From assembly GCA_046294345.1 (NCBI GenBank), contig JBKBJT010000013.1:16053-80052 (forward strand): a stretch of DNA of 64,000 nt. Reading direction: 5' to 3'. A program made the translations under genes and the position numbers. The number at the start of each line of letters is the position of its first letter. Within the stretch, counting starts at the first letter, position 1. This DNA is from Ferrovibrio sp046294345 (lineage in GTDB: Bacteria > Pseudomonadota > Alphaproteobacteria > Ferrovibrionales > Ferrovibrionaceae). The notes beneath the pieces were generated by a model. That model ran no database searches. It saw only the letters and a list, made by a program, of their open reading frames with translations, and was not told the DNA's origin. Positions 15,710 through 24,156 of the stretch are shown in pieces.

Positions 15710-16192
15710 ATGAACCCCCAGCCTTCCACCGGACAAACCGGCACCGCCGAGCAGGCCGCGCGCCGTCGCCGCCTCAGCCTGCTGGCGCGGACAGGGCGCG
15801 AAACCTTGGAAGCCGCCTGGAATCGGCTGGACCCCAAGCCGGCCTTCCGCCGCCTCAAGCAGCCCGAGACCGGCCTGGTGATGGTGCGCGCACGGGCCGG
15901 CGGCAACGGCCAGCGCTTCAACATGGGCGAGATGACGGTGACGCGCTGTGTGGTGGCGCTGGAAGAGGGCGGTCTGATGGGCGTGGGGTATGTGGCCGGG
16001 CGAGACAAGCGCCGGGCCGAACTGGCCGCCCTGTTCGATGCGCTGGCCCAGCAGCCCCGGCATGCCGCGATGGTCGAGGCCGAATTGCTGGCCCCCACAC
16101 AGGAGAATGCGGCGGCGACGCGGCAGGCGCGCGCGGCCAAGGTTGCGGCCACCAAGGTCGATTTCTTCACCCTGGTGCGCGGCGAGGACTGA
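15710..16192 (+). CDS. phnG: C-P lyase subunit PhnG
   Basis: A 160-residue subunit of the PhnGHIJ carbon-phosphorus lyase core. The family blocks RLSLLARTGRETLEAAW, ETGLVMVRARAGGNGQRFNMGEMTVTRC and GYVAGRDKRRAELAALFDAL are present, and the length is normal. It is the first gene of the operon and starts 95 nt from divergent phnF. PhnG forms a compact dimer with PhnI and helps transfer phosphonate to ribose triphosphate. Confidence 0.96.
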   Translation: MNPQPSTGQTGTAEQAARRRRLSLLARTGRETLEAAWNRLDPKPAFRRLKQPETGLVMVRARAGGNGQRFNMGEMTVTRCVVALEEGGLMGVGYVAGRDKRRAELAALFDALAQQPRHAAMVEAELLAPTQENAAATRQARAAKVAATKVDFFTLVRGED

Positions 16193-16195
16193 GGC

Positions 16196-16816
16196 ATGAA
16201 CCCGATGCAGGCAGATGTGCACATGACGACCCCCGCCGCCGGTTTCCACGATCCGGTGCAGCAGAGCCAGCAAGCCTTCCGCATCCTGCTGGATGCCATG
16301 GCGCGGCCGGGCCGCGTGCTGGAACTGAGCGATGACTGCGGCCACCCTGAAGATCTTTCGCCCGTGCTGGCCGCCGGCCTGCTCACGCTGGCCGATCTCG
16401 ACACGCCCGTGTGGCTGGGCGCGGGATTCGATACCCCGGCGATGCGCGACTGGCTGCGTTTCCATACCGGCGCGCCGCTGGCGGCCAAACCCGACCAGGC
16501 GGCGCTGGCCCTGCTGGATGCCGCCGCCATGCCGGCACTGGAGCGCTTCAGCCTCGGCACCGACGAGGCGCCCGAGCGCGGCGCCACGTTGCTGGTGCAG
16601 GTGCCGTCGCTGGACGGTGCCGCTGCCATGACCTGGCGCGGGCCGGGAATCAAAGACAGTGTGGCGATGCCGCTCTGCGGGCTGGATGCAGCTGTGTGGC
16701 GCCAGCGCGCGCAGCTCCCGGCCGTGTTCCCGCGCGGGCTGGATATCTATCTCGGCTGCGGCCGGCAGGTGATCGGCCTGCCGCGCAGCACGATCGTTTC
16801 GCTGACGGAGGCCTGA
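16196..16816 (+). CDS. phnH: C-P lyase subunit PhnH
   Basis: A 206-residue PhnH. Typical segments are GFHDPVQQSQQAFRILLDAMARPG, LLTLADLDTPVWLG and the C-terminal PRGLDIYLGCGRQVIGLPRST. It begins 3 nt after phnG and is followed by phnI after 2 nt. PhnH is a structural subunit at the edge of the C-P lyase core complex and is needed for phosphonate use. Confidence 0.96.
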   Translation: MNPMQADVHMTTPAAGFHDPVQQSQQAFRILLDAMARPGRVLELSDDCGHPEDLSPVLAAGLLTLADLDTPVWLGAGFDTPAMRDWLRFHTGAPLAAKPDQAALALLDAAAMPALERFSLGTDEAPERGATLLVQVPSLDGAAAMTWRGPGIKDSVAMPLCGLDAAVWRQRAQLPAVFPRGLDIYLGCGRQVIGLPRSTIVSLTEA

Positions 16817-16818
16817 TC

Positions 16819-17943
16819 ATGTATGTGGCCGTGAAGGGCGGCGAAACCGCCATCGGCAATGCCCATGCGCTGCTGGCGGAAGATCGCCGCGGCGATGCCG
16901 CCGTGCCGGAACTGAGCGTGGACCAGGTGCGCGAGCAGCTGTCGCTCGGCGTCGACCGCGTGATGACCGAGGGCTCGGTCTACGATCCCGAACTGGCCGC
17001 GCTGGCGCTGAAACAGGCGCGCGGCGACCAGGTGGAGGCGATCTTCCTGTTGCGTGCCTATCGCACGACCCTGCCGCGCCTGGCCGTCTCAAGGCCCATC
17101 GATACCGCGAAGATGCAGGTCTCGCGCCGCATCTCTTCCTGCTTCAAGGACGTGCCGGGCGGGCAGTTGCTCGGCCCCACCTTCGACTACACCCATCGCC
17201 TGCTGGATTTCAGCCTGCTGGCCGGCGGCGAGATGCCGAACGCGGAAGCGCGCGGCGAACTGGCCGCCGACATGCCGCAGGTGGTCGATCTGCTGAATGC
17301 GGAAGGGCTGATCGAGCAGGAAACACCCGATGCCGAGGATGCACCGGTGGGCGACCTGACGCGCGAGCCGCTGATGTTTCCGGCCGGCCGCGATGTGCGG
17401 CTGCAGAACCTAGCCCGCGCCGACGAGGGCTATCTGCTGGCTTTAGGCTATTCGACCCAGCGCGGTTATGCCAAGTCGCATCCCTTCGTGGGCGAAATCC
17501 GCTCGGGCGAAGTGGGCGTGGAGATCGATATTCCTGAACTGGGCCTGACGGTCGACATCGCCGACATCACGGTGACGGAATGCCAGATGATCAACCAGTT
17601 CAAGGGTTCAAAAAGCGAAAAGCCGAAATTCACCCGTGGTTATGGCCTCGCTTTCGGCTATGCCGAGCGCAAGGCGATGGCGATGGCGCTGGTCGACCGC
17701 AGCCTGCGCGCGGAAGAACTGGGCGAGGACCTGACCGCGCCGGCGCAGGATGCCGAATTCGTGCTCTATCACGCCGACAACGTGGAGGCCTCGGGCTTCG
17801 TGCAGCATCTCAAGCTGCCGCATCACGTGGACTTCCAGTCGGAGCTGACGCTGGTGCGCATGATGCGGGCCGAGATCGAGGCCGCCGAGATCGCCGCTAC
17901 GGCCGGCGCGCCTGAAGCCGAATTCGAGGAGGCCGCGCAATGA
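16819..17943 (+). CDS. phnI: C-P lyase subunit PhnI
   Basis: A 374-residue PhnI beginning MYVAVKGGETAIGNAHALL, with GGAGG 7 nt before the ATG at 16819. Family signatures include RISSCFKDVPGGQLLGPTFDYTHRLLDFSLL, GYSTQRGYAKSHPFVGEIR and the C-terminal YHADNVEASGFVQHLKLPHHVDFQSEL. PhnI carries the nucleosidase activity that, with G, H and L, makes ribose-1-phosphonate 5-triphosphate. Its stop overlaps the phnJ start (ATGA). Confidence 0.97.
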   Translation: MYVAVKGGETAIGNAHALLAEDRRGDAAVPELSVDQVREQLSLGVDRVMTEGSVYDPELAALALKQARGDQVEAIFLLRAYRTTLPRLAVSRPIDTAKMQVSRRISSCFKDVPGGQLLGPTFDYTHRLLDFSLLAGGEMPNAEARGELAADMPQVVDLLNAEGLIEQETPDAEDAPVGDLTREPLMFPAGRDVRLQNLARADEGYLLALGYSTQRGYAKSHPFVGEIRSGEVGVEIDIPELGLTVDIADITVTECQMINQFKGSKSEKPKFTRGYGLAFGYAERKAMAMALVDRSLRAEELGEDLTAPAQDAEFVLYHADNVEASGFVQHLKLPHHVDFQSELTLVRMMRAEIEAAEIAATAGAPEAEFEEAAQ

Positions 17944-18857
17944 CGCTGCAGCAGGATTACGCCGCTAGCGCCGCCCAGGCGCCGCTGGAAGGCTACAACT
18001 TCGCCTTCCTCGACGAGCAGACCAAGCGCATGATCCGCCGCGCCATCCTGAAAGCCGTGGCGATCCCCGGTTACCAGGTGCCGTTCGGCAGCCGCGAGAT
18101 GCCGCTGCCCTATGGCTGGGGCACCGGCGGCATGCAGGTGACGGCGGCGGTGATCGGCGGCAACGATGTGCTGAAGGTGATCGACCAGGGGGCCGACGAC
18201 ACCACCAATGCCGTGTCGATCCGCCGCTTCTTCGTGCGCATGACCAACGTGGCCACCACCGAGAAGACGCGCGAGGCGACCCTGATCCAGACGCGCCACC
18301 GCGTGCCGGAAACGCCGCTGCATGAAGGCCAGATCCTGGTCTACCAAGTGCCGATCCCCGAGCCGCTGCGCTGGCTGGAGCCGCGCGAGACCGAGACGCG
18401 CAAGATGCATGCCCTGTCGGAATACGGCGTGATGCATGTGAAGCTGTATGAAGACATCTCGCAGCACGGCCATATCTCCACCACCTATGATTACCCGGTG
18501 CTGGTGAATGGCCGCTACATGATGCGCTGCTCGCCGATTCCGAAATTCGATACGCCCAAGCTGCACATGAATGCCGCCCTGCAGCTGTTCGGCGCCGGCC
18601 GCGAGAAGCGCATCTACGCCGTGCCGCCCTATACCGAGGTGAAGCCGCTGGATTTCGATGACCATCCCTTCGAGGTCGAGCGCTGGCCCGAGGCCTGTGC
18701 GCTGTGCGGTTCAGCCGACAGCTTCCTCGACGAGGTGATCCTGGATGACAAGGGCGGGCGCATGTTCGTCTGTTCGGATACCGATTATTGCGGCGAGCGC
18801 CAGGCGGCCGGCCATCGCGGCCATATGGCGGCGCCCTACAAGGAGGCTGCGGAATGA
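17940..18857 (+). CDS. phnJ: C-P lyase catalytic subunit PhnJ (radical SAM)
   Basis: A 305-residue radical-SAM subunit that breaks the C-P bond. The cluster and catalytic cysteines are Cys253, Cys256, Cys278 and Cys284, in the pattern Cx2Cx21Cx5C characteristic of PhnJ and absent from other radical-SAM enzymes. Conserved YNFAFLDEQTKRMIRR and MPLPYGWGTGGMQVT are near the N-terminus. All key residues are intact, so the lyase should be functional. It overlaps phnI and phnK by 4 nt each. Confidence 0.97.
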   Translation: MTLQQDYAASAAQAPLEGYNFAFLDEQTKRMIRRAILKAVAIPGYQVPFGSREMPLPYGWGTGGMQVTAAVIGGNDVLKVIDQGADDTTNAVSIRRFFVRMTNVATTEKTREATLIQTRHRVPETPLHEGQILVYQVPIPEPLRWLEPRETETRKMHALSEYGVMHVKLYEDISQHGHISTTYDYPVLVNGRYMMRCSPIPKFDTPKLHMNAALQLFGAGREKRIYAVPPYTEVKPLDFDDHPFEVERWPEACALCGSADSFLDEVILDDKGGRMFVCSDTDYCGERQAAGHRGHMAAPYKEAAE

Positions 18858-19645
18858 CCGGGCTTCAAATGACCGAGATGCCGCTGCTCAGCATCGAAGG
18901 GCTGAACAAGAGCTTTGGCCGCCAGGCCGCCTGCCGCGATGTGAATTTTGAACTCTGGCCGGGCGAGGTGCTGGGCATTGTGGGCGAGTCCGGGTCGGGC
19001 AAGTCCACCCTGCTGAATGCCATTGCCGGTCGCGTGAGCATCGATTCCGGCAAGGTGCTCTACCGCACGGCCGGCGATCAGATCGTCGATCTGGCCGCCG
19101 CGCCGGAATCCCAGCGCCGCCAGCTGATGCGCACCGAATGGGGTTTTGTGCAGCAGCATGCCCGCGACGGCCTGCGCATGGATTTCTCGGCCGGTGCCAA
19201 TATCGGCGAGCGCCTGATGGCCCTGGGCCAGAAGCATTACGGCAGTTTGCGCGAAACGGCGCTGGACTGGATGCAGGCGGTGGAGATACCGCCCGAACGC
19301 GTCGACGACCTGCCGCGCACCTTCTCGGGCGGCATGCAGCAGCGCCTGCAGATCGCCCGCAACCTGGTGACGCGGCCGCGCATCGTGTTGATGGACGAGC
19401 CGACCGGCGGCCTCGATGTCTCGGTGCAGGCGCGCCTGCTCGACCTGCTGCGTCGTCTGGTGCAGGAATACAATGTGGCGGTGATTGTGGTGACCCATGA
19501 CCTGGGCGTGGCCCGCCTGCTGGCGCACCGCCTGATGGTGATGCGGCGCGGCCAGGTGGTGGAAGCCGGCCTGACCGACCAGTTGCTCGACGATCCGCAG
19601 CATGCCTATACGCAGCTGCTGGTCTCCTCCGTGCTGAGCGTGTGA
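18854..19645 (+). CDS. phnK: C-P lyase ABC-type ATPase PhnK
   Basis: A 263-residue ABC ATPase with Walker A GESGSGKSTLLN (near residue 42), signature FSGGMQQRLQIARNL and Walker B IVLMDEPTGGLDVSVQARLLD. In E. coli PhnK docks on PhnJ rather than on a membrane transporter. The ATG at 18854 overlaps the phnJ stop; a second ATG 15 nt in is an alternative. Confidence 0.95.
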   Translation: MTGLQMTEMPLLSIEGLNKSFGRQAACRDVNFELWPGEVLGIVGESGSGKSTLLNAIAGRVSIDSGKVLYRTAGDQIVDLAAAPESQRRQLMRTEWGFVQQHARDGLRMDFSAGANIGERLMALGQKHYGSLRETALDWMQAVEIPPERVDDLPRTFSGGMQQRLQIARNLVTRPRIVLMDEPTGGLDVSVQARLLDLLRRLVQEYNVAVIVVTHDLGVARLLAHRLMVMRRGQVVEAGLTDQLLDDPQHAYTQLLVSSVLSV

Positions 19646-19652
19646 GGCCGTC

Positions 19653-20348
19653 ATGGACATGATCCGCGTCGAAAACCTCGACAAGACCTTCACCCTGCAT
19701 CTGCGCGGCGGCATTGCCCTGCCGGTTCTGCGCGGCACGGATCTGACCGTCGCGGCCGGCGAATGCGTCACCCTGCACGGCCCCTCGGGCGCCGGCAAAT
19801 CGACCCTGCTGCGCTCGATCTACGGCAATTACCGGCCGCAGCAGGGGCGCATCCTGATCCGTCATGATGGCGATCTGGTGGATATCGTCAGCGCCGCGCC
19901 GCGCCAGGTGCTGGATATCCGCCGCCGCAGCCTCGGCTACGTGACGCAGTTCCTGCGCGTCATCCCGCGTGTCTCGACGCTGGACATCGTGGCCGAGCCT
20001 TTGCTGGCGCGCGGCGTGGCCGATGACAGGGCGCGCGAACGCGCCGCCGAGCTGCTCACCCGCCTGCAGATCGCCGAGAAGATGTGGGGCCTGCCGCCCT
20101 CGACGTTTTCGGGCGGCGAGCAGCAGCGCATCAACATCGCCCGCGGCTTCTGCGCCGACTACCCGATCCTGCTGCTGGACGAGCCGACCGCCTCGCTGGA
20201 TGAGCAGAATCGCAATATTGTCATAAACCTGATCGATGATGCCCGCCGGCGCGGCACCGCCATCGTCGCCATCGTGCATGATGCGGAAACCCGGGCCGCC
20301 ATCACCACCCGCCTGTTGCCGTTGCAAGCCCATGGAGTTGCGGCATGA
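19653..20348 (+). CDS. phnL: C-P lyase ATPase PhnL
   Basis: A 231-residue ABC-type ATPase with Walker A GPSGAGKSTLLRSIYGNY, signature FSGGEQQRINIARGF and Walker B PILLLDEPTASLDEQNR. The YGNYRP segment after Walker A is typical of PhnL. It works with PhnGHI in the first step on ATP. It starts 7 nt after phnK and overlaps phnM by 4 nt. Confidence 0.95.
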   Translation: MDMIRVENLDKTFTLHLRGGIALPVLRGTDLTVAAGECVTLHGPSGAGKSTLLRSIYGNYRPQQGRILIRHDGDLVDIVSAAPRQVLDIRRRSLGYVTQFLRVIPRVSTLDIVAEPLLARGVADDRARERAAELLTRLQIAEKMWGLPPSTFSGGEQQRINIARGFCADYPILLLDEPTASLDEQNRNIVINLIDDARRRGTAIVAIVHDAETRAAITTRLLPLQAHGVAA

Positions 20349-21493
20349 GTCCCGAACTGGTCATTACCAACGCGCGTATCGTCGGCCGCGATGCCGAAAT
20401 CCCCGTCGGCAGCCTGCAGGTACATGACGGCGTGATCGCCGATATCGATACCGGCCATCTGCCGGTGGCCGGCGCCATCGATTTCGGCGGCGATTACCTG
20501 CTGCCCGGCCTGGTCGAGCTGCATACCGACAACCTGGAAAAACATTTCGCTCCGCGCCCTGGCGTGCGCTGGCCCGGCAAGCTGGCGGTGATCAGCCACG
20601 ATGCCCAGGTGGCCGCCGCCGGCATCACCACCGTGCTGGATGCCATCGCCGTGGGCGATGTGCGCGACGGTTCGGTGCGCATGGAAATCCTGCGCGACAT
20701 GATCGCCGCCATCGAGGCCAGCCAGAAGGAGGGCATGCTGCGCGCCGAGCATCTGCTGCATCTGCGCTGCGAGGTATCGTTCGGGGCGCTGATGGACCTG
20801 ATCGAGCCGATGTCGCATTTGAGCTGGCTCAAGCTGGTTTCGGTGATGGATCACACGCCTGGCCAGCGCCAGTTCGTCAAGCCTGAGAAGTATCGTGAAT
20901 ACTATCAGGGCAAGTTCGGCATGACCGACGAGCAGATGGACGCCTTCATGGCGACCCAGATCGCCGCCGCCCAGGCCCATGGCGCGAAGAACCGCCGCGC
21001 CCTGGTCGAGCTGTGCCGCGCGAAAGGCCTGCCGCTGGCCAGCCATGACGATGCCACGCCCGAGCATGTGGCCGAGGCGGCCGATGACGGCATGGTGGTG
21101 GCGGAATTCCCCACCACCTTCGAAGCAGCCGAATTGTCGCGTCAGCACGGCATGCATGTGATGATGGGCGGGCCGAATCTTGTGCGCGGCGGCTCGCATT
21201 CGGGCAACATCTCGGCCCGCAGCCTGGCCGAACGCGGCCATCTCGACATCATCTCGTCGGATTACGTGCCCAGCAGCATGATCCAGTCGGTCTTCCTGCT
21301 GCCCAAGCAGGTGCCGGGCATCGATCTGCCCAAGGCCGTGGCGATGGCGGCGACCAACCCGGCCGAATCGATCGGCCTGACCGACCGCGGCGTGATCGAG
21401 CCGGGCAAGCGCGCCGACCTGCTGCGCGTCAGCCTGATCGACGATACGCCGGTGGTGCGCGCGGTCTGGCGCGCCGGCCAGCGCGTGATGTAA
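20345..21493 (+). CDS. phnM: Ribose 1-phosphonate 5-triphosphate diphosphatase PhnM
   Basis: A 382-residue amidohydrolase-fold enzyme that removes pyrophosphate before C-P cleavage. The metal motif is GLVELHTDNLEKHF (HxDN), followed by the PRPGVRWPGKLAVISHDAQVAAAGITT block; later ligands are in SHDDATPEHV and ISSDYVPSSM. Its length is normal. It is coupled to phnL through ATGA. Confidence 0.96.
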   Translation: MSPELVITNARIVGRDAEIPVGSLQVHDGVIADIDTGHLPVAGAIDFGGDYLLPGLVELHTDNLEKHFAPRPGVRWPGKLAVISHDAQVAAAGITTVLDAIAVGDVRDGSVRMEILRDMIAAIEASQKEGMLRAEHLLHLRCEVSFGALMDLIEPMSHLSWLKLVSVMDHTPGQRQFVKPEKYREYYQGKFGMTDEQMDAFMATQIAAAQAHGAKNRRALVELCRAKGLPLASHDDATPEHVAEAADDGMVVAEFPTTFEAAELSRQHGMHVMMGGPNLVRGGSHSGNISARSLAERGHLDIISSDYVPSSMIQSVFLLPKQVPGIDLPKAVAMAATNPAESIGLTDRGVIEPGKRADLLRVSLIDDTPVVRAVWRAGQRVM

Positions 21494-21510
21494 GCTAAAC
21501 AGGTATCGCC

Positions 21511-22062
21511 ATGCAGATCGTCGACCAGATCATCACCCTGCTGGAACAGGCCGGCGCCGAACGCTACGGGATGGAAGCCGTCAGCCAGCTCGAGCATGCG
21601 CTGCAATGCGCCATGCATGCCGAACGCATGGGCTCGACACCGGAGCTGATCACGGCCGCCCTGCTGCATGATATCGGCCATCTGGTCGGCGCGGGCGACG
21701 AGGGCCTGGCCGAACAGGGCGTCGATGCGCGGCACGAGGATGTCGCCGCCGAATGGCTGGGTCGCTATTTCCCCGACGCGGTGGTCGAGCCGGTGCGGCT
21801 GCATGTGGACGCCAAGCGTTATCTCTGCCAGGCCGAACCCGCCTACTGGGCCGGCCTGTCGCAGGCATCAAAAACCAGCCTCGAGGTGCAGGGCGGCATC
21901 TACAGCGATGCCGATGCCGCCGGTTTCATGGCGCGGCCTTTCGCGGCGGATGCCGTGAACCTGCGCCGCTGGGACGATGCCGCCAAGTCGCCGCGTCTGA
22001 GGACGCCCGATCTGGCGCATTATCGCCCGATCATCGAAGCCGCCCTGAAGCCGGCTGTCTGA
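21511..22062 (+). CDS. PhnZ/TmpB-like HD-domain mixed-valent diiron oxygenase
   Basis: A 183-residue HD protein of the phosphonate-operon-associated family. It carries the HD motif LLHDIGH (His53-Asp54, His57) plus His29, His75, His98 and Asp155. Compared with PhnZ ligands as remembered from the structural literature (His34, His58, Asp59, His80, His104, Asp161), all are present with offsets of 5-6. The Tyr-x-x-Glu pair that binds substrate also occurs (Tyr19, Glu22), as does Lys102. Such enzymes oxidatively cleave 2-amino-1-hydroxyethylphosphonate or its trimethylammonio analogue. No PhnY/TmpA dioxygenase is in the window, so its substrate is open. Confidence 0.85.
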   Translation: MQIVDQIITLLEQAGAERYGMEAVSQLEHALQCAMHAERMGSTPELITAALLHDIGHLVGAGDEGLAEQGVDARHEDVAAEWLGRYFPDAVVEPVRLHVDAKRYLCQAEPAYWAGLSQASKTSLEVQGGIYSDADAAGFMARPFAADAVNLRRWDDAAKSPRLRTPDLAHYRPIIEAALKPAV

Positions 22063-22066
22063 CCGC

Positions 22067-22621
22067 ATGGGCAGAGCCGGCCGCCTTGTGCTTGTCGTCG
22101 GTCCCAGCGGGGTCGGCAAGGACAGCGTGCTGGACGGTGCCCGGGCAGCCCTGAAGGATACTCCCGATGTGGTGTTCCCGCGCCGCGTGGTGACGCGCGC
22201 GCCGGGCCTGGGCGGCGAGGATTATATCCCGGCTTCCGAGGCCGATTTCACTGCCCAGGCCCAGCGCGGCGACTTCGCGCTGCACTGGCCGGCTCATGGC
22301 CTGCAGTACGGGATTCCCAAAAGCATCGAGGCTGATCTCGCCGCCGGCCGGCAGGTGGTGGTCAATGTCTCGCGCGGCAGCATCGATGAGGCGCGGCGCA
22401 AATACCCCGGCCTGCTGGTGATCGGCATTACGGCTTCGCCCGATGTGCTGCGCCGCCGGCTGGAACAGCGCGGCCGCGAAAGTCCCGCCGAGATCGAGGA
22501 ACGCCTCAGCCGCGCCGCCGCCTTCAAACTTGAGGGCGACGACGTGGTCATCCTCAATAATGACGGCGCGCTGAACGATACCGTGCAGGCCTTTCTCGCC
22601 CTGCTGCAAAAGCGGCCCTGA
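22067..22621 (+). CDS. phnN: Ribose 1,5-bisphosphate phosphokinase PhnN
   Basis: A 184-residue guanylate-kinase-like enzyme with P-loop VVGPSGVGKDS, the substrate block RRVVTRAPGLGGEDYIPASEADF and a C-terminal GRESPAEIEERLSRAA. It phosphorylates ribose 1,5-bisphosphate to PRPP, joining C-P lyase products to nucleotide synthesis. It starts 4 nt after the PhnZ-like gene. Confidence 0.93.
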   Translation: MGRAGRLVLVVGPSGVGKDSVLDGARAALKDTPDVVFPRRVVTRAPGLGGEDYIPASEADFTAQAQRGDFALHWPAHGLQYGIPKSIEADLAAGRQVVVNVSRGSIDEARRKYPGLLVIGITASPDVLRRRLEQRGRESPAEIEERLSRAAAFKLEGDDVVILNNDGALNDTVQAFLALLQKRP

Positions 22622-22662
22622 TCCGGCATACTGGCGGCCACCTTTCGCTGGAGTCGCCGCGC

Positions 22663-23292
22663 ATGGATATCCTGCTGCCCCTGCTCAGCATCACCGTTGC
22701 CATTGCTTTGGGCGCCGCCAGCCCCGGCCCCAGCTTCGTGCTGGTGGCGCGCACCGCCATTGCCGCCGGCCGTCCGGCCGGTCTGGCCGCCGCCTTCGGC
22801 ATGGGCATCGGCGGCGCGGTATTCGCCGGCCTGGCGCTGCTGGGCCTGATTGCCCTGCTGGCCCAGGTGGGCTGGCTCTATCTGGGTCTGAAGATCGCCG
22901 GCGGTCTGTATCTGTGCTGGCTGGCCTTCCGGCTGTGGCGCGGTGCGAAGCAGCCGCTGACGGTCGCGGGTGATGGCTCGACGGAACGCGGCATCTTGCG
23001 GGCCTTCTCGGCTGGCCTGCTGACGCAACTGTCCAATCCGAAGACCGCAGTGGTCTATGCCGGCATCTTCGCGGCGCTGATGCCGGCGCAACCATCATTC
23101 TGGCTTGCCGCCTTGCTGGTGCCGGCGGTGTTCATGGTGGAATGCGGCTGGTATGCGCTGGTGGCGGTGGCATTTTCCGCCGGCCGGCCGCGCGCGCTGT
23201 ATCTGAATGCCAAACACTGGATCGACCGCGCCGCCGGCGGCGTGATGGCGCTGCTGGGAATCCGGCTGGTCGTCGAAGGTGTGCGCAGTTAA
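22663..23292 (+). CDS. LysE-family exporter
   Basis: A 209-residue membrane protein of the LysE/RhtB family. The hallmark first segment, GAASPGPSFVLVARTAI, is followed by about five further hydrophobic helices; LTQLSNPKTAVVYAGIF is the second conserved block. GGAGT lies about 7 nt before the ATG. It is 41 nt downstream of phnN in the same direction and overlaps the convergent DUF1045 gene by 4 nt. It may export an amino compound released from aminophosphonates, which is inference from position. Confidence 0.9.
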   Translation: MDILLPLLSITVAIALGAASPGPSFVLVARTAIAAGRPAGLAAAFGMGIGGAVFAGLALLGLIALLAQVGWLYLGLKIAGGLYLCWLAFRLWRGAKQPLTVAGDGSTERGILRAFSAGLLTQLSNPKTAVVYAGIFAALMPAQPSFWLAALLVPAVFMVECGWYALVAVAFSAGRPRALYLNAKHWIDRAAGGVMALLGIRLVVEGVRS

Positions 23293-23984
23293 CCCGCCAG
23301 CCGATAACGCCCGGCGATGCGGAAGGGCGCGCCGCTGTCCATCTGCACGAACAGGCAGATTTCATCCACGCTGAATTGCCGGCGCAGCAGCGGCGCGGTC
23401 TGCGCGGTCAGATGCGCCAGCACGGCGTCGCGTTCGGCCGCGTCGTGGATGCGGTCGGTCAGGGTGAAATGCAGCCGGAAATCCTCGAACACATAGGGAT
23501 AGCCCCATTGCACGAGGTTGGTTTCCTGGCGCGGCGTCAGGCCGGCGCTGCGCCGCCGCGCCAGCTCGGCCTCTGACGGCGGCGCACGGAAGGCATCGAA
23601 GGCTTTCACGCAGGCACCCGCCAGCGCGTCGATTTCGGGGCAGGGCGTGGAAGGCCGCAGGGCGAGGAAGCTGCCCAGGACCGCCATCTGCAAAACCGGC
23701 AGGCGCACGGGGGCGTGCTGGCTCGCAAATTTTTCCAGCGCCACGATCAGCATCGCCTCATCGGTGCCGTCCTTCAGGCGGAAGGGCGGTTTCAGCGTGC
23801 CGTGGAAACCGTAACGGCGCGGTTCGGCGGTGATCTCGGATATGCGCACCGCGCTCAAACCGGCGGCCGGCTGCGCGGCCGGCGACTCGCCGCTCTCCGG
23901 GTCCCAGCCCAGCCATCGGGCGGCGAAGTCATGCAGCGGATGATCGGCCGGCGGAGCGGCATAGAGTGCGAAGCGGGGCGCCAT
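23289..23984 (-). CDS. DUF1045 phosphonate-metabolism protein, 2H phosphoesterase
   Basis: A 231-residue protein of the DUF1045 family, which is found almost only with phosphonate genes. It has two His-x-Thr motifs: YGFHGTLKPPF near residue 73 and RLHFTLTDRI near residue 175, the signature of 2H phosphoesterases. Since PhnP (ribosyl 1,2-cyclic phosphate phosphodiesterase) is missing from this cluster, DUF1045 probably does that step. The ATG at 23984 fits the conserved APRFALYAAP start. It is convergent with the LysE gene. Confidence 0.85.
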   Translation of the reverse strand: MAPRFALYAAPPADHPLHDFAARWLGWDPESGESPAAQPAAGLSAVRISEITAEPRRYGFHGTLKPPFRLKDGTDEAMLIVALEKFASQHAPVRLPVLQMAVLGSFLALRPSTPCPEIDALAGACVKAFDAFRAPPSEAELARRRSAGLTPRQETNLVQWGYPYVFEDFRLHFTLTDRIHDAAERDAVLAHLTAQTAPLLRRQFSVDEICLFVQMDSGAPFRIAGRYRLAG

Positions 23985-24156
23985 GTGGGGTCGAATCCCT
24001 AGACAAATCGGCAAAGGGTCTTGTGGGTAAGTTAACGGCCCGTCAAACGGCCGGCGATTTCACCCCGCCGTCGCCGAACCGCAATCGAACTGTCATGCGG
24101 CGTTGCTATAGCGCCCCCTAGATCGCGACGACACAGACCGCAAAGAGGGGAAGCGC
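23985..24156. promoter_or_regulatory. DUF1045/phnC divergent region with PhnF-like half-site
   Basis: These 172 bp separate DUF1045 and phnC. CTAGACAAAT (23999-24008) matches 9 of 10 bases of the half-site CTAGACGAAT at the phnF-phnG operator. A CTGTCAT (24090-24096) resembles one PHO-box half-site, but no second repeat is seen. GCTATAG near 24104-24110 may be a -10 element for phnC. Confidence 0.4.

Noticed and set aside
18888..20333. 481-residue minus-strand frame
   Set aside because: Antisense to phnK and phnL, which carry full ABC motifs and overlapping operon starts.
24085..24110. PHO box before phnC
   Set aside because: One CTGTCAT half-site is present, but the required second half 11 bp away matches poorly (about 4 of 7 bases).
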